From contig NZ_BPQL01000068.1 of assembly GCF_022179225.1 (NCBI RefSeq), positions 1 to 60,714 of the forward strand: DNA of 60,714 bases, written 5' to 3'. This stretch comes from Methylobacterium goesingense. Its GTDB lineage: Bacteria; Pseudomonadota; Alphaproteobacteria; Rhizobiales; Beijerinckiaceae. This document shows positions 15,310-25,400 of this stretch, one piece after another. Below the pieces are notes generated by a model. That model saw only the letters and a list, made by a program, of their open reading frames with translations, had not been told where the DNA came from and did no database searches. The position numbers and the translations under genes are program-made. Numbering within the stretch: the first letter of the stretch is position 1; every line of letters begins with the position of its first letter.

Positions 15310-17155
15310 TGACAAGACGAACATGATCGTCGCGATCGCCTTGTCGCTGGCGGTCCTGCTCGGCTGGAACTACTTCATCGCCGCCCCGCGCGTGGAGCAG
15401 CAGCGCCAGGCCGCCCTGCAGAACAAGGCGGCGACGCAGGCCACCAGCCCCGACGGCGTGCCGAGCGCGGCCCCGAAGGAAGGTGGCCCGGCCACGCCCG
15501 TCCCCGGAACCCTGCCGGGCGCCTCGGGCGCCGGCGGCGGCATCGTGCCCCGCGAGGCGGCCATCGCGCGCTCGCCGCGCGTGACCATCGACACCCCGGC
15601 CCTCGCGGGCTCGATCGCCCTAAAGGGCGGTCGCATCGACGACGTCCTGCTCAAGAACTACCACGAGACCGTCGACGACAAGAGCCCGCGCATCGTCCTG
15701 CTCTCGCCCACCGGCACCGAGAATCCCTACTATGCGGAGTTCGGATGGGTCGGCCAGAACGCCGGCCCCCTGCCCAACGGCGACACCGTGTGGGCCGCCG
15801 ACACCCAGACCTTGGCGCCGGGCAAACCCGTGACGCTGACCTACGACAACGGCGCCGGCCTCCTCTTCAAGCGCGTCATCGCGGTGGACGACAAGTTCCT
15901 GTTCACGGTCCGCGACGAGGTCGAGAACAAGGGTTCCAACGCGGTCAGCCTCTATCCCTACAGCCTCGTCTCGCGCTGGGGTAAGCCGCACACTCAGGGC
16001 TACTACGTGCTGCACGAGGGCATGATCGGCGTCCTCGGCGCCGACGGCCTGCAGGAATACACCTACGATCACCTCGCCAAGGAGCCTGCCCTCGGCAATG
16101 CGCTCACCAAGGGCAAGACCTGGACGGGCGTGACGGGCGGCTTCGTCGGCATCACCGACAAGTACTGGGCCGCCGCGGCGATCCCCGACCAGTCGACCCC
16201 CTATACCGGCAGCTTCACCGAGCGCACGGACGGCGCCACCAAGGTCTACCAGGCCAACGTGCTCGGCAACGTGCAGGTGGTCCAGCCCGGCGCCACCGTA
16301 GCGGCGACCCAGCAGCTCTTCGCCGGCGCCAAGGAAGTGAACACCGTCAACGCCTACCAGGCGAACCAGAACATCAAGCAGTTCGACCTGCTGATCGACT
16401 GGGGCTGGTTCCACTTCATCACCAAGCCGATGTTCCGGGCACTGGACTTCTTCTTCCACCTGTTCGGCAATTTCGGTGTGGCGATCCTAATCGTCACCCT
16501 CTGCCTGAAGCTTCTGTTCCTGCCCATCGCGAACAAGTCGTACCAGTCCATGGCCAAGATGAAGGCCGTGCAGCCGGAGATGACGTCGATCCGGGAGCGG
16601 TACAAAGACGACAAGATGAAACAGCAACAGGCGATGATGGAGCTGTACAAGAAGGAGAAGATCAATCCGGTCGCCGGCTGCTGGCCGGTGCTGATTCAGA
16701 TCCCGGTCTTCTTCGCACTGTACAAGGTCCTGTTCATCACCATCGAGATGCGGCACGCGCCGTTCTTCGGCTGGATCCAGGATCTGGCGGCCCCCGATCC
16801 GACGAGCTTCCTCAACCTGTTCGGCCTGCTGCCCTACGCGGCTCCGGACTTCGTCCACCTCGGCATCTGGCCCATCATCATGGGCATCACGATGTTCATC
16901 CAGATGAAGATGAACCCCGCACCGCCGGACCCGGTCCAGGCGCAGATCTTCACCTTCATGCCCATCGTGTTCACCTTCATGCTCGGCTCCTTCCCGGCCG
17001 GACTGGTGATCTACTGGGCCTGGAACAACACCCTCTCGGTGATCCAGCAATACGTCATCATGCGCCGTAACGGCGTGAAGGTGGAGTTGTGGGACAACCT
17101 GAGCGGCATGTTCCGGCGCAAGAGCGCGGACAAGAACGCCGTCGCCAAAAGCTGA
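15302..17155 (+). CDS. yidC: membrane protein insertase YidC
   Basis: 617 aa. Inner-membrane insertase that works alone or with SecYEG. An N-terminal helix ([18 protein letters not shown]) is followed by a Pro/Ala-rich spacer and the large periplasmic beta-domain (about residues 85-355), typical of the Gram-negative form. The conserved five-helix insertase core starts with [13 protein letters not shown] near residue 385 and includes K-S-Y-Q-S-M-A-K-M and the final F-P-A-G-L-V-I-Y-W helix near 560. The ATG overlaps the end of rnpA, so translation is probably coupled. Confidence 0.97.
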   Translation: MGNDKTNMIVAIALSLAVLLGWNYFIAAPRVEQQRQAALQNKAATQATSPDGVPSAAPKEGGPATPVPGTLPGASGAGGGIVPREAAIARSPRVTIDTPALAGSIALKGGRIDDVLLKNYHETVDDKSPRIVLLSPTGTENPYYAEFGWVGQNAGPLPNGDTVWAADTQTLAPGKPVTLTYDNGAGLLFKRVIAVDDKFLFTVRDEVENKGSNAVSLYPYSLVSRWGKPHTQGYYVLHEGMIGVLGADGLQEYTYDHLAKEPALGNALTKGKTWTGVTGGFVGITDKYWAAAAIPDQSTPYTGSFTERTDGATKVYQANVLGNVQVVQPGATVAATQQLFAGAKEVNTVNAYQANQNIKQFDLLIDWGWFHFITKPMFRALDFFFHLFGNFGVAILIVTLCLKLLFLPIANKSYQSMAKMKAVQPEMTSIRERYKDDKMKQQQAMMELYKKEKINPVAGCWPVLIQIPVFFALYKVLFITIEMRHAPFFGWIQDLAAPDPTSFLNLFGLLPYAAPDFVHLGIWPIIMGITMFIQMKMNPAPPDPVQAQIFTFMPIVFTFMLGSFPAGLVIYWAWNNTLSVIQQYVIMRRNGVKVELWDNLSGMFRRKSADKNAVAKS

Positions 17156-17205
17156 GTTCAGCCGAGCGTCGAGCCAACGGCCACGGCGCGCGACACCCCA
17201 ACCGG

Positions 17206-17231
17206 TCCTCTCCGTCTCACGACGGGGAGGA
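17206..17231 (+). terminator. hairpin between yidC and engB
   Basis: TCCTCTCCGTC (17206-17216) pairs with GACGGGGAGGA (17221-17231) over 11 bp with one wobble and loop TCAC. A pyrimidine-rich stretch follows. It may be a partial terminator before engB. Confidence 0.4.
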
Positions 17232-17297
17232 CTTCCTGTTTCCGGCGTGTCGGCTCGCGAGGGCGGCGGATGCGCCTCATCCGTCCGGAGCCGCCTG

Positions 17298-17948
17298 ATG
17301 TCCCAAGCCGAAGACGATGCCGCCCTTCTGGAGGCGGGACGCCTGCTGTTCGCGGGCGCGGCCGACTTCATCGCCTCGGCGCCGAACGTCCCCGCCCTGC
17401 CGCCGATGAAGGGCGTCGAGATCGCCTTCGCGGGCCGCTCCAACGTCGGCAAGTCGAGCCTCGTCAACGCGCTGACCGGGCGCAACACCCTGGCGCGGAC
17501 CTCGCACACGCCCGGGCGCACGCAGCAGCTCAACTTCTTCGACATCGGCGGCCGGCTCACCCTCGTGGACATGCCGGGCTACGGCTACGCGGCGGTGGAG
17601 AAGACGAAGGTCGAGGCCTGGACCGACCTGATCCACGACTACCTCAAGGGCCGCTCGAACCTCGCGCGCGTGTTCATGCTGATCGATTCGCGCCACGGCC
17701 TGAAGAGCATCGACACCGACGTTCTCGACGGGCTCGACAAGGCCGCCGTCAGCTATCAGATCGTGCTAACCAAGGGCGACGCCCTGAAGAAGTCCGAGAT
17801 GGATGCGCGCATCGCCGGCATCCAGTCGGCCATCGCCCGGCGCCCGGCAGCCTATCCGGAGATCCTGCTCACCTCGAGCCGCGACGATCGGGGCGTACCC
17901 GAGCTGCGCGCGAGCATCGCCCGGCTGCTGCGGGAGCGCGGCGCGTGA
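17298..17948 (+). CDS. engB: ribosome biogenesis GTP-binding protein EngB/YsxC
   Basis: Small GTPase needed for late assembly of the large ribosomal subunit. It is 216 aa from the ATG encoding MSQAEDDAALLEAGRLLF, with GGAG 7 bases upstream. GTPase motifs are G1 GRSNVGKSS (46-54), the switch I region T-S-H-T-P-G-R-T-Q, G3 DMPGYG (91-96) and G4 T-K-G-D. The short in-frame extension upstream is not family-like. The stop overlaps the next gene's GTG by GTGA. Confidence 0.95.
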   Translation: MSQAEDDAALLEAGRLLFAGAADFIASAPNVPALPPMKGVEIAFAGRSNVGKSSLVNALTGRNTLARTSHTPGRTQQLNFFDIGGRLTLVDMPGYGYAAVEKTKVEAWTDLIHDYLKGRSNLARVFMLIDSRHGLKSIDTDVLDGLDKAAVSYQIVLTKGDALKKSEMDARIAGIQSAIARRPAAYPEILLTSSRDDRGVPELRASIARLLRERGA

Positions 17949-18319
17949 GCGGACTCGACCGCGTCCTCCTGGCGCTCGGCGCGCTTGCCGGCCTCCTCGG
18001 CGTCGCGGCGAGCGCGGCCGCCGCCCATCTCAGCGGGGCCGACAGCCTGAAGACGGCCGCCCAGTTTCTACTGTTCCACGCCCCCGCGATCCTGGCGCTC
18101 GTGGCGCTCTCGGCGACGGGCACGACGCACCGGCCGATCACGCGCGTCGCGGCCTGGGCTCTCGTCGTCGGGCTGGTGCTGTTCTGCGGCGATCTCGCCC
18201 TTCGAGCGCTCCGCGGCACGCCTCTGTTTCCCATGGCGGCGCCGACCGGGGGCTTCGCGCTGATGGCCGGCTGGCTGCTCGCCGCCGCCGGTGCCCTCGT
18301 TCCGGCGCGGCGCGCATGA
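17945..18319 (+). CDS. DUF423 family membrane protein
   Basis: 124 aa from the GTG at 17945, which overlaps the engB stop (GTGA). Four hydrophobic helices are visible (L-L-A-L-G-A-L-A-G-L-L-G-V-A-A-S-A, then F-L-L-F-H-A-P-A-I-L-A-L-V-A-L, V-V-G-L-V-L-F-C-G-D-L-A and G-G-F-A-L-M-A-G-W-L-L-A-A-A). The F-H-A and C-G-D-L motifs match the DUF423 (YgdD-like) family. Function is unknown. Translation is likely coupled to engB. Confidence 0.85.
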   Translation: MSGLDRVLLALGALAGLLGVAASAAAAHLSGADSLKTAAQFLLFHAPAILALVALSATGTTHRPITRVAAWALVVGLVLFCGDLALRALRGTPLFPMAAPTGGFALMAGWLLAAAGALVPARRA

Positions 18320-18422
18320 GTTTAGGGCGTACCGGTCCGTTTGGACGTGAACGACCCCGGCCCTGGTCATCGGCGATGTGCCGGTCCGCCGGCATCTCGT
18401 CAGGAGAACCGATAGCCCGCTC

Positions 18423-19061
18423 TCAGCGCACCAGCTGCGGCAGTTGCGGCGTGGCGCCCTTCGGCAAGGCCGTGCGCGCCATGTTCATGCTCATCGCCAG
18501 CAGGGTGTAGTAGCCGTTGATCCCCGCCATCTCGATGGCGCCCTGCTCGCCGAAAGTCTCCACCGCGCGAGCATAGGTGGTGTCGCTCACCGCCTTGTTG
18601 TGGTGGAGCTCCGTCGAGAACGCATAGACCAGCGTTTCCTCCGGCCCCATCGCGTCCGGCCGCCGGCCCTCCTGGATCGCCGCGACGATCGCGGGATCGA
18701 GGCCGGCCTTCAGGGCGATCGGCGCGTGGATGTGCCACTCCAGCTGCTGCGTCCATTCCCGCGCGGTGATGAGGATGATGAACTCGCTCAAGCGCAGGGG
18801 CAGCACGCTGCGGTAGCGCAGATGCAGGCCCATGTTGCTGGCATTGGTCATCAACTCCGGACTGCGCAGGAGCGGTACGAACGGCCCGAACACCGGCGTC
18901 TTGCGGGCAGCGAGGAAGTCCGCCGACGCTTTCTTCTGGGCGTCGGTCAGAGAATCAGCCGGAATTTCCGGCAGTCGATCTTCCGGCGGTCGATCTTGGG
19001 CCATTGCGGACAGGCTCCCGAGCAGCAGGGTCGACAGGACCGGCAGGATGGCGATGCGCAT
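18423..19061 (-). CDS. exported carboxymuconolactone decarboxylase family protein
   Basis: 212 aa. The N-terminus (M-R-I-A-I-L-P-V-L-S-T-L-L-L-G-S-L-S-A-M-A-Q) is a signal peptide. The mature part has the AhpD/CMD helical fold: L-S-E-F-I-I-L-I-T-A-R-E-W-T-Q-Q-L-E-W-H-I-H near residues 95-115, then A-I-Q-E-G-R. The CxxC pair of AhpD-type peroxide reductases is absent, so it is the decarboxylase-like or a non-catalytic type. The frame is open far upstream, but that stretch is the shadow of atoE. It ends 36 bases downstream of atoE and may share its transcript. Substrate unknown. Confidence 0.8.
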   Translation of the reverse strand: MRIAILPVLSTLLLGSLSAMAQDRPPEDRLPEIPADSLTDAQKKASADFLAARKTPVFGPFVPLLRSPELMTNASNMGLHLRYRSVLPLRLSEFIILITAREWTQQLEWHIHAPIALKAGLDPAIVAAIQEGRRPDAMGPEETLVYAFSTELHHNKAVSDTTYARAVETFGEQGAIEMAGINGYYTLLAMSMNMARTALPKGATPQLPQLVR

Positions 19062-19096
19062 GTGGTTCAGTCCCCTCGCGAGGCTTTCGCCCGAGC

Positions 19097-20542
19097 CTAC
19101 GGCATCACTGGCGGGTGATAGGTCAGCGTGAAGGCCAGCGCCCAGAGCAGGAACAGCACCACCGGCAGGTGGATCAGAAGCTGGAGGAAGCTGAAGCCCA
19201 CGATGTCGCGCGCCTTGAGGCCAAGGATTCCCAGCAGCGGCAGCATCCAGAACGGATTGATGAGGTTCGGTAGGGCCTCGGCGGCATTGTAGACCATCAC
19301 GGCCCAGCCGAGATGCACCTGAAGCTCGTTGGCCGCCTGCATCACGTAAGGGGCTTCGAGCAGCCACTTGCCGCCGCCCGACGGCACGAAGAAGCCCAGC
19401 ACCGCCGAGTAGACGCCCATCGAGATCGGGAAGCTGCCCGTGGTGTTCAGGCTGACGAAGGCGTGGGTGATCACCTCGGAGACCGAGATGCCGGCGGCGT
19501 TCTTCGGCCCCGTCAGCATCGCGCTGATGGCGGCGTAGAGGGGGAACTGGATCAGGATGCCGGCGGTGGCAGGCACGGCCTTGGAGACCGCCACCAGGAA
19601 GCGCTTGGGGCGCCAGTGCAGCAGCAGGCCGAGGGTGATGAAGAGAAGGTTGTAGGTGTTGAGGTTCGAGATCGCGGTGATCCAGGATTGCCGCGCGAAC
19701 TCCTGGTAGATCCAGGCGCCGGCGATCACCACCAGCAGGACCGTGAGGATCGGAGAGTGCTCCAGCCACTCGCCGGGCTGCTCGGGGCGGCCGAGATCGG
19801 GCTTCTCGCGCTCGACGCTCACGCCGAGGTCCTCGGCCGTCACCGCCGTGTTCGGGCGCGGAGCGGAGGCGTAGGCGATGATCACCGACATCACGAAGAG
19901 GACCAGCGCGATCAGCATCGACTGCCACAGGAAGATGGTCTCGCTGAAGGGGATCACGCCGGTGATCGGCAGGAGCGCCTTCGGCAGGCTCGCGGGGTTC
20001 GCCTGAAGCTGGGCGGCCGAGGAGCTGAGGCCCATGGCCCAGGTCGCCCCGAGGCCGAGATAGGCGGCCGCGCCGGCGGCGCGGTAATCCATGCGGAGTT
20101 CCGTACGGCGGGCGAGCGCTCGTGCCAGCAGGCCGCCGAAGATCAGGCTGAGGCCCCAGCTCAGGAACGAGGACAGCATGGTCGCGGCGGCGACGAAGCC
20201 GACAGCGCCGCGCCCGGTCTTCGGAATGCTCGCTAGCCGGTCGATCAGCGCCTGCACCGGCGGCGCCGTCGCCACCACGTAGCCGCCGATGGTGACGAAG
20301 GCCATCTGCATGGTGAAGGGGATGAGGCTCCAGAAGCCGTCACCGAAACTCTTCGCAATGGCGGGCGCCGGTGCCCCGTTGGCCAAGGCACCCAGCGCCA
20401 CGATGACCACCGCGATCGCCACGAAGATGAAAGCGTCGGGGAACCACTTCTCGGCCCAGGCAGTGAAGCGGATGCCGGCTCGCGAGAGTGCACTCTCCGT
20501 CGCGGCCGGATCGGCGCGACGTTCCGGCTTCAATGTCGACAT
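19097..20542 (-). CDS. atoE: short-chain fatty acid transporter (AtoE family)
   Basis: 481 aa from the ATG encoding MSTLKPERRADPAATES. About 12 hydrophobic segments are visible, beginning with W-F-P-D-A-F-I-F-V-A-I-A-V-V-I-V. Family marks include F-T-M-Q-M-A-F-V-T-I-G-G-Y, W-G-L-S-L-I-F-G-G-L-L-A and F-V-P-S-G-G-G-K-W. The family imports acetoacetate and other short-chain acids, fitting a heterotroph that uses beta-hydroxybutyrate or butyrate. The direction of transport is inferred from E. coli AtoE. The exported CMD-like gene follows on the same strand. Confidence 0.9.
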   Translation of the reverse strand: MSTLKPERRADPAATESALSRAGIRFTAWAEKWFPDAFIFVAIAVVIVALGALANGAPAPAIAKSFGDGFWSLIPFTMQMAFVTIGGYVVATAPPVQALIDRLASIPKTGRGAVGFVAAATMLSSFLSWGLSLIFGGLLARALARRTELRMDYRAAGAAAYLGLGATWAMGLSSSAAQLQANPASLPKALLPITGVIPFSETIFLWQSMLIALVLFVMSVIIAYASAPRPNTAVTAEDLGVSVEREKPDLGRPEQPGEWLEHSPILTVLLVVIAGAWIYQEFARQSWITAISNLNTYNLLFITLGLLLHWRPKRFLVAVSKAVPATAGILIQFPLYAAISAMLTGPKNAAGISVSEVITHAFVSLNTTGSFPISMGVYSAVLGFFVPSGGGKWLLEAPYVMQAANELQVHLGWAVMVYNAAEALPNLINPFWMLPLLGILGLKARDIVGFSFLQLLIHLPVVLFLLWALAFTLTYHPPVMP

Positions 20543-20735
20543 CGGGAGTCCTGAGAACGAGAAACGCGGCTTTTGGAGGCGGCATTCTCCGCAAATGCCG
20601 ACTCCGCTCAAGACGCATTCGCGTCGGTGCACAGCCTTGATGGAAACGGTCCGCCGCGAATGTCAGCGCCGCGCTTCAGCCTTCCTTGAGAGTTGTCCGG
20701 GCAAGGTGGGTCGCGCTCGCGTGAGGATATCGTTC

Positions 20736-21086
20736 GTGGCCGACATCTCGAAGTTCCGGGACCTCGATAAGCGGATGGCCGAACGTCGTGGCGCGGGTAC
20801 CGCCGTTCGTGACCTCTCCGGACCGAACAAGGGCAGCACCGACTTCGAGAAGCCGTTCTCATCGCCGCTCGGCTGGCTCGGCGCCGTTCTCCTGAACATT
20901 GCCCTGGTGGTGGCCGTCGGCCTCGCCACCGTGCTCGTGCCGCCCCTGATGGCGTGCAGCGAGCAGAGCGCGCGCGGCTTCTATGCCGGCGACACTTTCG
21001 GGGCCTGCGCGTTACGCGGAATCTCGACCCGATTCCGAGATTTCGACGGCCGAATTCGCAAGATAATCCTGAATTCCGGACAATGA
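20736..21086 (+). CDS. small single-span membrane protein of unknown function
   Basis: 116 aa from the GTG at 20736, chosen because GAGGA lies 8 bases upstream (20723-20727). The basic N-terminus (about 45 residues, including R-D-L-D-K-R-M-A-E-R-R-G-A-G) is followed by one membrane helix (L-G-A-V-L-L-N-I-A-L-V-V-A-V-G-L-A-T-V-L) at about 46-70. Two cysteines lie beyond it on the far side. The frame is open far upstream, opposite atoE, but that part is a shadow. It converges on clpB. I do not recognise the family. Confidence 0.65.
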   Translation: MADISKFRDLDKRMAERRGAGTAVRDLSGPNKGSTDFEKPFSSPLGWLGAVLLNIALVVAVGLATVLVPPLMACSEQSARGFYAGDTFGACALRGISTRFRDFDGRIRKIILNSGQ

Positions 21087-21158
21087 CGCGCAGCAGCGAC
21101 GGGGCTCGAGACGGTCGCTTCCGTCCTGGGTCCCGTCGTTCGTCAATGGCCCGCCGTC

Positions 21159-23789
21159 TCAGTTCAGGGTGACGCTCTCCGGCCGGCGCTCGGTGCTGAG
21201 GCCGGACTTGCCGACCTTCAGGCCGAGGGGGCCGACCTCCACCGGCACCGCCTCCCCGTCGTGAATCAGCCCCGACAGGAGCTGTTCCGCCAGCCGGTCC
21301 TGCACCGCCTTCTGGATCACCCGCTTGAGGGGGCGCGCCCCGTAGGCCGGATCGTAGCCCTTGTCGGCGAGCCAGTCGCGGGCCTCCGGCTCGACGTCGA
21401 GGGTGATCTTGCGCTCGTCGAGGAGTTTTTGCAGGCGCTTGAGCTGGATATCGACGATCGCCCCCATCTCCGACCGCTTGAGGCGGTGGAACAGGATGAT
21501 CTCGTCGATCCGGTTCAGGAATTCCGGCCGGAAATGGCTGCGCACCACCCCCATCACCTCTTCGCGCACGACATCGGTGTCGTCGCCCTCGCTCTGATTG
21601 ACGAGGTATTCCGAGCCGAGGTTCGAGGTCATGATCAGGAGCGTGTTGCGGAAATCCACCGTCCGCCCCTGTCCGTCGGTCAGCCGCCCGTCGTCGAGCA
21701 CCTGCAGCAGGACGTTGAACACGTCCGGGTGCGCCTTCTCGACCTCGTCGAACAGCACGACCTGATAGGGCCGGCGCCGAACGGCTTCGGTCAGGGCTCC
21801 GCCTTCCTCGTAACCGACATAGCCCGGGGGCGCGCCGATTAGCCGGGCCACGGAGTGCTTCTCCATGTATTCCGACATGTCGATGCGGACCAGCGCCGTG
21901 TCGTCGTCGAACAGGAAGCCGGCGAGCGCCTTGGTCAGCTCGGTCTTGCCCACGCCCGTGGGGCCCAGGAAGATGAACGACCCGATCGGCCGGTTCGGAT
22001 CCTGAAGGCCGGCGCGTGCCCGGCGCACGGCGGTCGCCACCGCCTCCACCGCCTCGCGCTGCCCCACGACGCGCTCGCCCAGGACCTTCTCCATGGCCAG
22101 GAGCTTGTCGCGCTCGCCCTCCAGCATCTTGTCGACGGGCACGCCGGTCCAGCGCGAGACGACGCCCGCGATATGGGCCGGCGTCACCGCCTCCTCGACC
22201 ATGCCGTCCTGGGACACGGCGCTCTCGCCGCGTGCCTCGATCTCGGCGAGCTGGCGCTCCAGCCCCGGGATCACGCCATAGGCAAGCTCGCCCGCGCGCT
22301 GGTACTGACCCTGGCGCTGGGCCGCGGCCAGTTCGTTGCGGGCCTCGTCGAGCTTGCGCTTGAGGTCGGCGGCGGCGCCGAGCTTGTCCTTCTCGGCCTT
22401 CCAGCGCGAGGTGATCGCAGCCGATCGCTCCTCGAGGTCGGCCAGTTCCTTCTCCAAGCGAACGAGGCGGTCACGGGAGGCGGAATCCGTCTCCTTCTTC
22501 AGGGCCTCGCCCTCGATCTTCAGGCGCACGATCTCGCGGTCGAGATTATCGAGCTCCTCCGGCTTCGAATCGACCTGCATGCGCAGGCGCGATCCGGCCT
22601 CGTCCATCAGGTCGATCGCCTTGTCCGGCAGGAAGCGGTCGGTGATGTAGCGGTTCGACAGGGTCGCGGCCGCTACCAGCGCCGCATCCTGGATGCGCAC
22701 GCCGTGGTGCTGCTCGTACTTCTCCTTGATCCCGCGCAGGATCGAGACCGTGTCCTCGACGGTCGGCTCGGACACGAAGACGGGCTGGAAGCGCCGCGCC
22801 AGGGCTGCGTCCTTCTCCACGTGCTTGCGGTACTCGTCGAGCGTGGTCGCGCCGACGCAATGCAGTTCGCCGCGCGCCAGAGCAGGCTTCAGCAGGTTCG
22901 AGGCGTCCATCGCCCCATCCGCCTTGCCGGCCCCGACCAGGGTGTGCATCTCGTCGATGAACAGGATGATGCCACCCTCGGCCGCCGTAACCTCGGAGAG
23001 CACGCCCTTCAGCCGCTCCTCGAACTCGCCGCGGTATTTGGCACCGGCAATGAGCGATCCCATGTCGAGGGCGAGCAGGCTCTTGTCGCGAAGCGATTCC
23101 GGCACGTCGCCGTCGACGATGCGAAGCGCGAGCCCCTCGACGATGGCGGTCTTGCCGACGCCGGGCTCGCCGATGAGGACGGGGTTGTTCTTGGTGCGCC
23201 GGGACAGGACCTGGATCGTGCGGCGAATCTCCTCGTCGCGGCCAATCACCGGGTCGAGCTTGCCCTCGCGCGCCGCTTCCGTGAGGTCGCGAGCGTACTT
23301 CTTAAGGGCGTCGTAGGCGTTCTCGGCCGTGGCGTTGTCCGCGGTGCGGCCCTTGCGGAGCGCATTGATGGCCCCGTTGAGCGAGGCCGCGGTGACGCCG
23401 GCCGCCGCCAGCGCGCGGCCGGCCTCGGTATCCTTCTCCACCGCGAGGGCGAGAAGCAGGCGCTCGACGGTCACATAGCTGTCGCCAGCCTTCTCGGCCG
23501 CCTTCTCGGCGGTGTCGAACAGGCGCACGAGCTCGCGCGTCGCCTGCGGCTGGGACGCGTTGCCGGATACCTTCGGCTGCTTGGCGAGCCAAGCCTCGGT
23601 CTGCGCCAGAGCAACTCGCGACTGACCGCCCGCCCGGTCGATCAGACCGGCGCAGAGGCCCTCGGGATCGTCGAGCAGCACCTTGAGGATATGGCCCGGC
23701 TGGAATTGCGGATGGCCCTCGCGCATCGCGAGGCTCTGCGCCGCCTGGACGAAGCCGCGGGCGCGCTCGGTATAGATTTCAAAATTCAT
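21159..23789 (-). CDS. clpB: ATP-dependent disaggregase ClpB
   Basis: Hexameric AAA+ chaperone that pulls proteins out of aggregates together with DnaK. At 876 aa it has full length. It has the N-terminal Clp repeat domain (1-145), first AAA module with Walker A GEPGVGKT (207-214), the coiled-coil M domain (about 400-525, rich in [10 protein letters not shown]), second AAA module with Walker [11 protein letters not shown] near 607, and arginine finger and sensor motifs (P-E-F-L-N-R-I-D-E). GGGAGG lies 8 bases upstream of the ATG. It is divergent from the MOSC gene across a short region with an inverted repeat. A sigma-32 promoter is expected but I could not place one with confidence. Confidence 0.97.
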   Translation of the reverse strand: MNFEIYTERARGFVQAAQSLAMREGHPQFQPGHILKVLLDDPEGLCAGLIDRAGGQSRVALAQTEAWLAKQPKVSGNASQPQATRELVRLFDTAEKAAEKAGDSYVTVERLLLALAVEKDTEAGRALAAAGVTAASLNGAINALRKGRTADNATAENAYDALKKYARDLTEAAREGKLDPVIGRDEEIRRTIQVLSRRTKNNPVLIGEPGVGKTAIVEGLALRIVDGDVPESLRDKSLLALDMGSLIAGAKYRGEFEERLKGVLSEVTAAEGGIILFIDEMHTLVGAGKADGAMDASNLLKPALARGELHCVGATTLDEYRKHVEKDAALARRFQPVFVSEPTVEDTVSILRGIKEKYEQHHGVRIQDAALVAAATLSNRYITDRFLPDKAIDLMDEAGSRLRMQVDSKPEELDNLDREIVRLKIEGEALKKETDSASRDRLVRLEKELADLEERSAAITSRWKAEKDKLGAAADLKRKLDEARNELAAAQRQGQYQRAGELAYGVIPGLERQLAEIEARGESAVSQDGMVEEAVTPAHIAGVVSRWTGVPVDKMLEGERDKLLAMEKVLGERVVGQREAVEAVATAVRRARAGLQDPNRPIGSFIFLGPTGVGKTELTKALAGFLFDDDTALVRIDMSEYMEKHSVARLIGAPPGYVGYEEGGALTEAVRRRPYQVVLFDEVEKAHPDVFNVLLQVLDDGRLTDGQGRTVDFRNTLLIMTSNLGSEYLVNQSEGDDTDVVREEVMGVVRSHFRPEFLNRIDEIILFHRLKRSEMGAIVDIQLKRLQKLLDERKITLDVEPEARDWLADKGYDPAYGARPLKRVIQKAVQDRLAEQLLSGLIHDGEAVPVEVGPLGLKVGKSGLSTERRPESVTLN

Positions 23790-23918
23790 CTCGTCCCACC
23801 TCCCCGTGTCGACTCGACCCGCCGCCCGCTCGTCGCGGCACGGCCGGTCGCCGAAACGTCGCCTCCACGACCGCTGTCGCTGGAGACCCCGGCGCCACCT
23901 GGCCGCCGGTCATCCGGA

Positions 23919-23943
23919 TGTGGTGTTGCATATCGGCACCACA
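23919..23943. promoter_or_regulatory. inverted repeat between divergent clpB and MOSC gene
   Basis: TGTGGTG (23919-23925) and CACCACA (23937-23943) are perfect 7-bp arms 11 bases apart, about halfway between the two start codons. The size and spacing suit a dimeric repressor site. No known operator is recognised. Confidence 0.3.
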
Positions 23944-24018
23944 AGGGCTCGCGCCACGCGGTTTACCGCGCCGCGTTCAGACTTGCGCCGGGATGCAAAT
24001 CAGGGCCACGCTGGACGC

Positions 24019-24804
24019 ATGAACGTTGCTGCCTCCCCCGCGCCTCTTCGCCTCGAAGCCCTCTACCGCTACCCGGTCAAAGGGCTCTCGCCGGAACGCC
24101 TGGACAAGGTCGACCTGGCGGCCGGCGCCTACTTCCCGGGGGACCGCCTGTTCGCCGTGGAGAACGGCCCCTCCGGCTTCGATCCGGAGGCGCCGACCCA
24201 CCAGCCCAAGATCAAGTTCCTGATGCTGATGCGCCACGAGGCTCTGGCGCAGCTCGACACGCGCTACGAGTCCGCCAGCGGCCTTCTCACGATCCGCCAG
24301 GGCGGGACGGTGGTGGCCGAGGGCGATCTTACCACCCCGGAGGGCCGCGCCGTGATCGAGGCCTTCCTCGCCGGCTATCTGCCGGACGCCATGCGGGGAC
24401 CGGCGCGTCTGCTGACCGCGCCGGAGGGCTACCGCTTCACGGATTCACCGCGCGGCTTCGTCTCCCTCGTCAATCTGGCGAGCGTGGCGGCCTTGGAGGA
24501 CATGACCGGCGCGGCCGTGGACCCGCTCCGCTTCCGGGCCAACCTCTACCTCTCGGGCCTCGCGCCCTGGGCCGAACTCGACCTCGTGGGGCGCACCCTC
24601 ACGGCGCCGGGCGGTGTGCGCCTCCGCGTCCACAAGCGCACGGAGCGTTGTGCGGCCACCAACGTGGACCCTGCGACGGGCCAGCGCGACCTCGCGATCC
24701 CCCGCACCCTGTCCCAGCATCTCGGCCACACCGATTGCGGGGTCTACGCGGAAGTGATCGCGGGCGGCGAACTCGCGGCCGGCGCGACCCTCGCTCTCGC
24801 CTGA
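24019..24804 (+). CDS. MOSC domain protein
   Basis: 261 aa from the ATG encoding MNVAASPAPLRLEALYRYPV. The N-terminal beta-barrel of MOSC proteins is marked by L-Y-R-Y-P-V-K-G-L-S (15-24). The MOSC domain carries the metal-binding cysteine in RTERCAATNVDPATG (Cys211) and D-C-G-V-Y-A-E-V near the end. Family members (YcbX, mARC) carry a molybdenum cofactor with this cysteine and reduce N-hydroxylated bases or move sulfur. No ferredoxin domain is fused, so an electron donor would be separate. The longer open frame upstream is discarded because family similarity begins at this ATG. Confidence 0.88.
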   Translation: MNVAASPAPLRLEALYRYPVKGLSPERLDKVDLAAGAYFPGDRLFAVENGPSGFDPEAPTHQPKIKFLMLMRHEALAQLDTRYESASGLLTIRQGGTVVAEGDLTTPEGRAVIEAFLAGYLPDAMRGPARLLTAPEGYRFTDSPRGFVSLVNLASVAALEDMTGAAVDPLRFRANLYLSGLAPWAELDLVGRTLTAPGGVRLRVHKRTERCAATNVDPATGQRDLAIPRTLSQHLGHTDCGVYAEVIAGGELAAGATLALA

Positions 24805-24925
24805 GGCGAGCCTCAGCCGGCGGACCCTGAAGCCGGTGCTGTCGCCTCCGTCTGTGTGGACGTCCGTGCTTGCGGCGGCGCTCATGGCCTTGCCGGCCAT
24901 GGCGTCGTCCCACTCTGCCGAAGTG

Positions 24926-25201
24926 CTAGATCGCGTCGCGATGCACCAGCACGATGGCGGCCGCGTAACCGGCCCGGCGCAGGTGGCGCAGGTCGGCATG
25001 ACGGCGTTCGCAGGTGACCTTGAGGTAGCGGTTGTCGCCGCCCGGCAGGCCGGTCGCGGCGGCCACGGCCTGCCCGTGCATCAGGCATTCCATGGGGGTG
25101 CGGGCGGGCGACACGATGACGTCGAGGGCGGTGTCCCGCGAGCAATCCTTGGCCACGAGGGTCGCGGCGCAAACGAGGGCAACAGTGAGCAGTTCGGACA
25201 T
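24926..25201 (-). CDS. small exported protein of unknown function
   Basis: 91 aa from the ATG at 25201, with AAGGGG 6-7 bases upstream. A hydrophobic start (L-L-T-V-A-L-V-C-A-A-T-L-V-A) is followed by four more cysteine-bearing or charged segments (K-D-C-S-R-D-T-A, P-M-E-C-L-M-H-G-Q-A and K-V-T-C-E-R-R). The third codon position is almost always G or C, as in neighbouring genes. It resembles short secreted proteins with an E-C-x-M-H-G-Q motif that I recall from related genomes, with no known role. An open frame continues upstream but without a coding pattern. Confidence 0.65.
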   Translation of the reverse strand: MSELLTVALVCAATLVAKDCSRDTALDVIVSPARTPMECLMHGQAVAAATGLPGGDNRYLKVTCERRHADLRHLRRAGYAAAIVLVHRDAI

Positions 25202-25400
25202 GACGGACCCCTTGTTCGAGATGGCGAATAAGGTCCGCGGTGTGGCTCCGGCGTCAGAGCGTCCGCGTGATCGTTGTCCTGGTGTTTCCTCTAGCCTGTC
25301 GGATCGGTTTCTTGGCGTTGCCCCTCGCTCAAGCATGGCGTGTGCCAGAGGGGGTATGGAGGGACGAGGTGCGAACGCGCCGCCGCCCGCGGGCAATGGT

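Noticed and set aside
18423..19928. 501-residue frame joining the CMD-like protein to upstream sequence
   Set aside because: The first two thirds are the shadow of atoE. A clear signal peptide starts at 19061, so no fusion is claimed.
21855..24830. 991-residue open frame opposite clpB and across the MOSC gene
   Set aside because: Antisense to a full-length ClpB with all motifs. It is a by-product of GC-rich codon bias with low-complexity translation.
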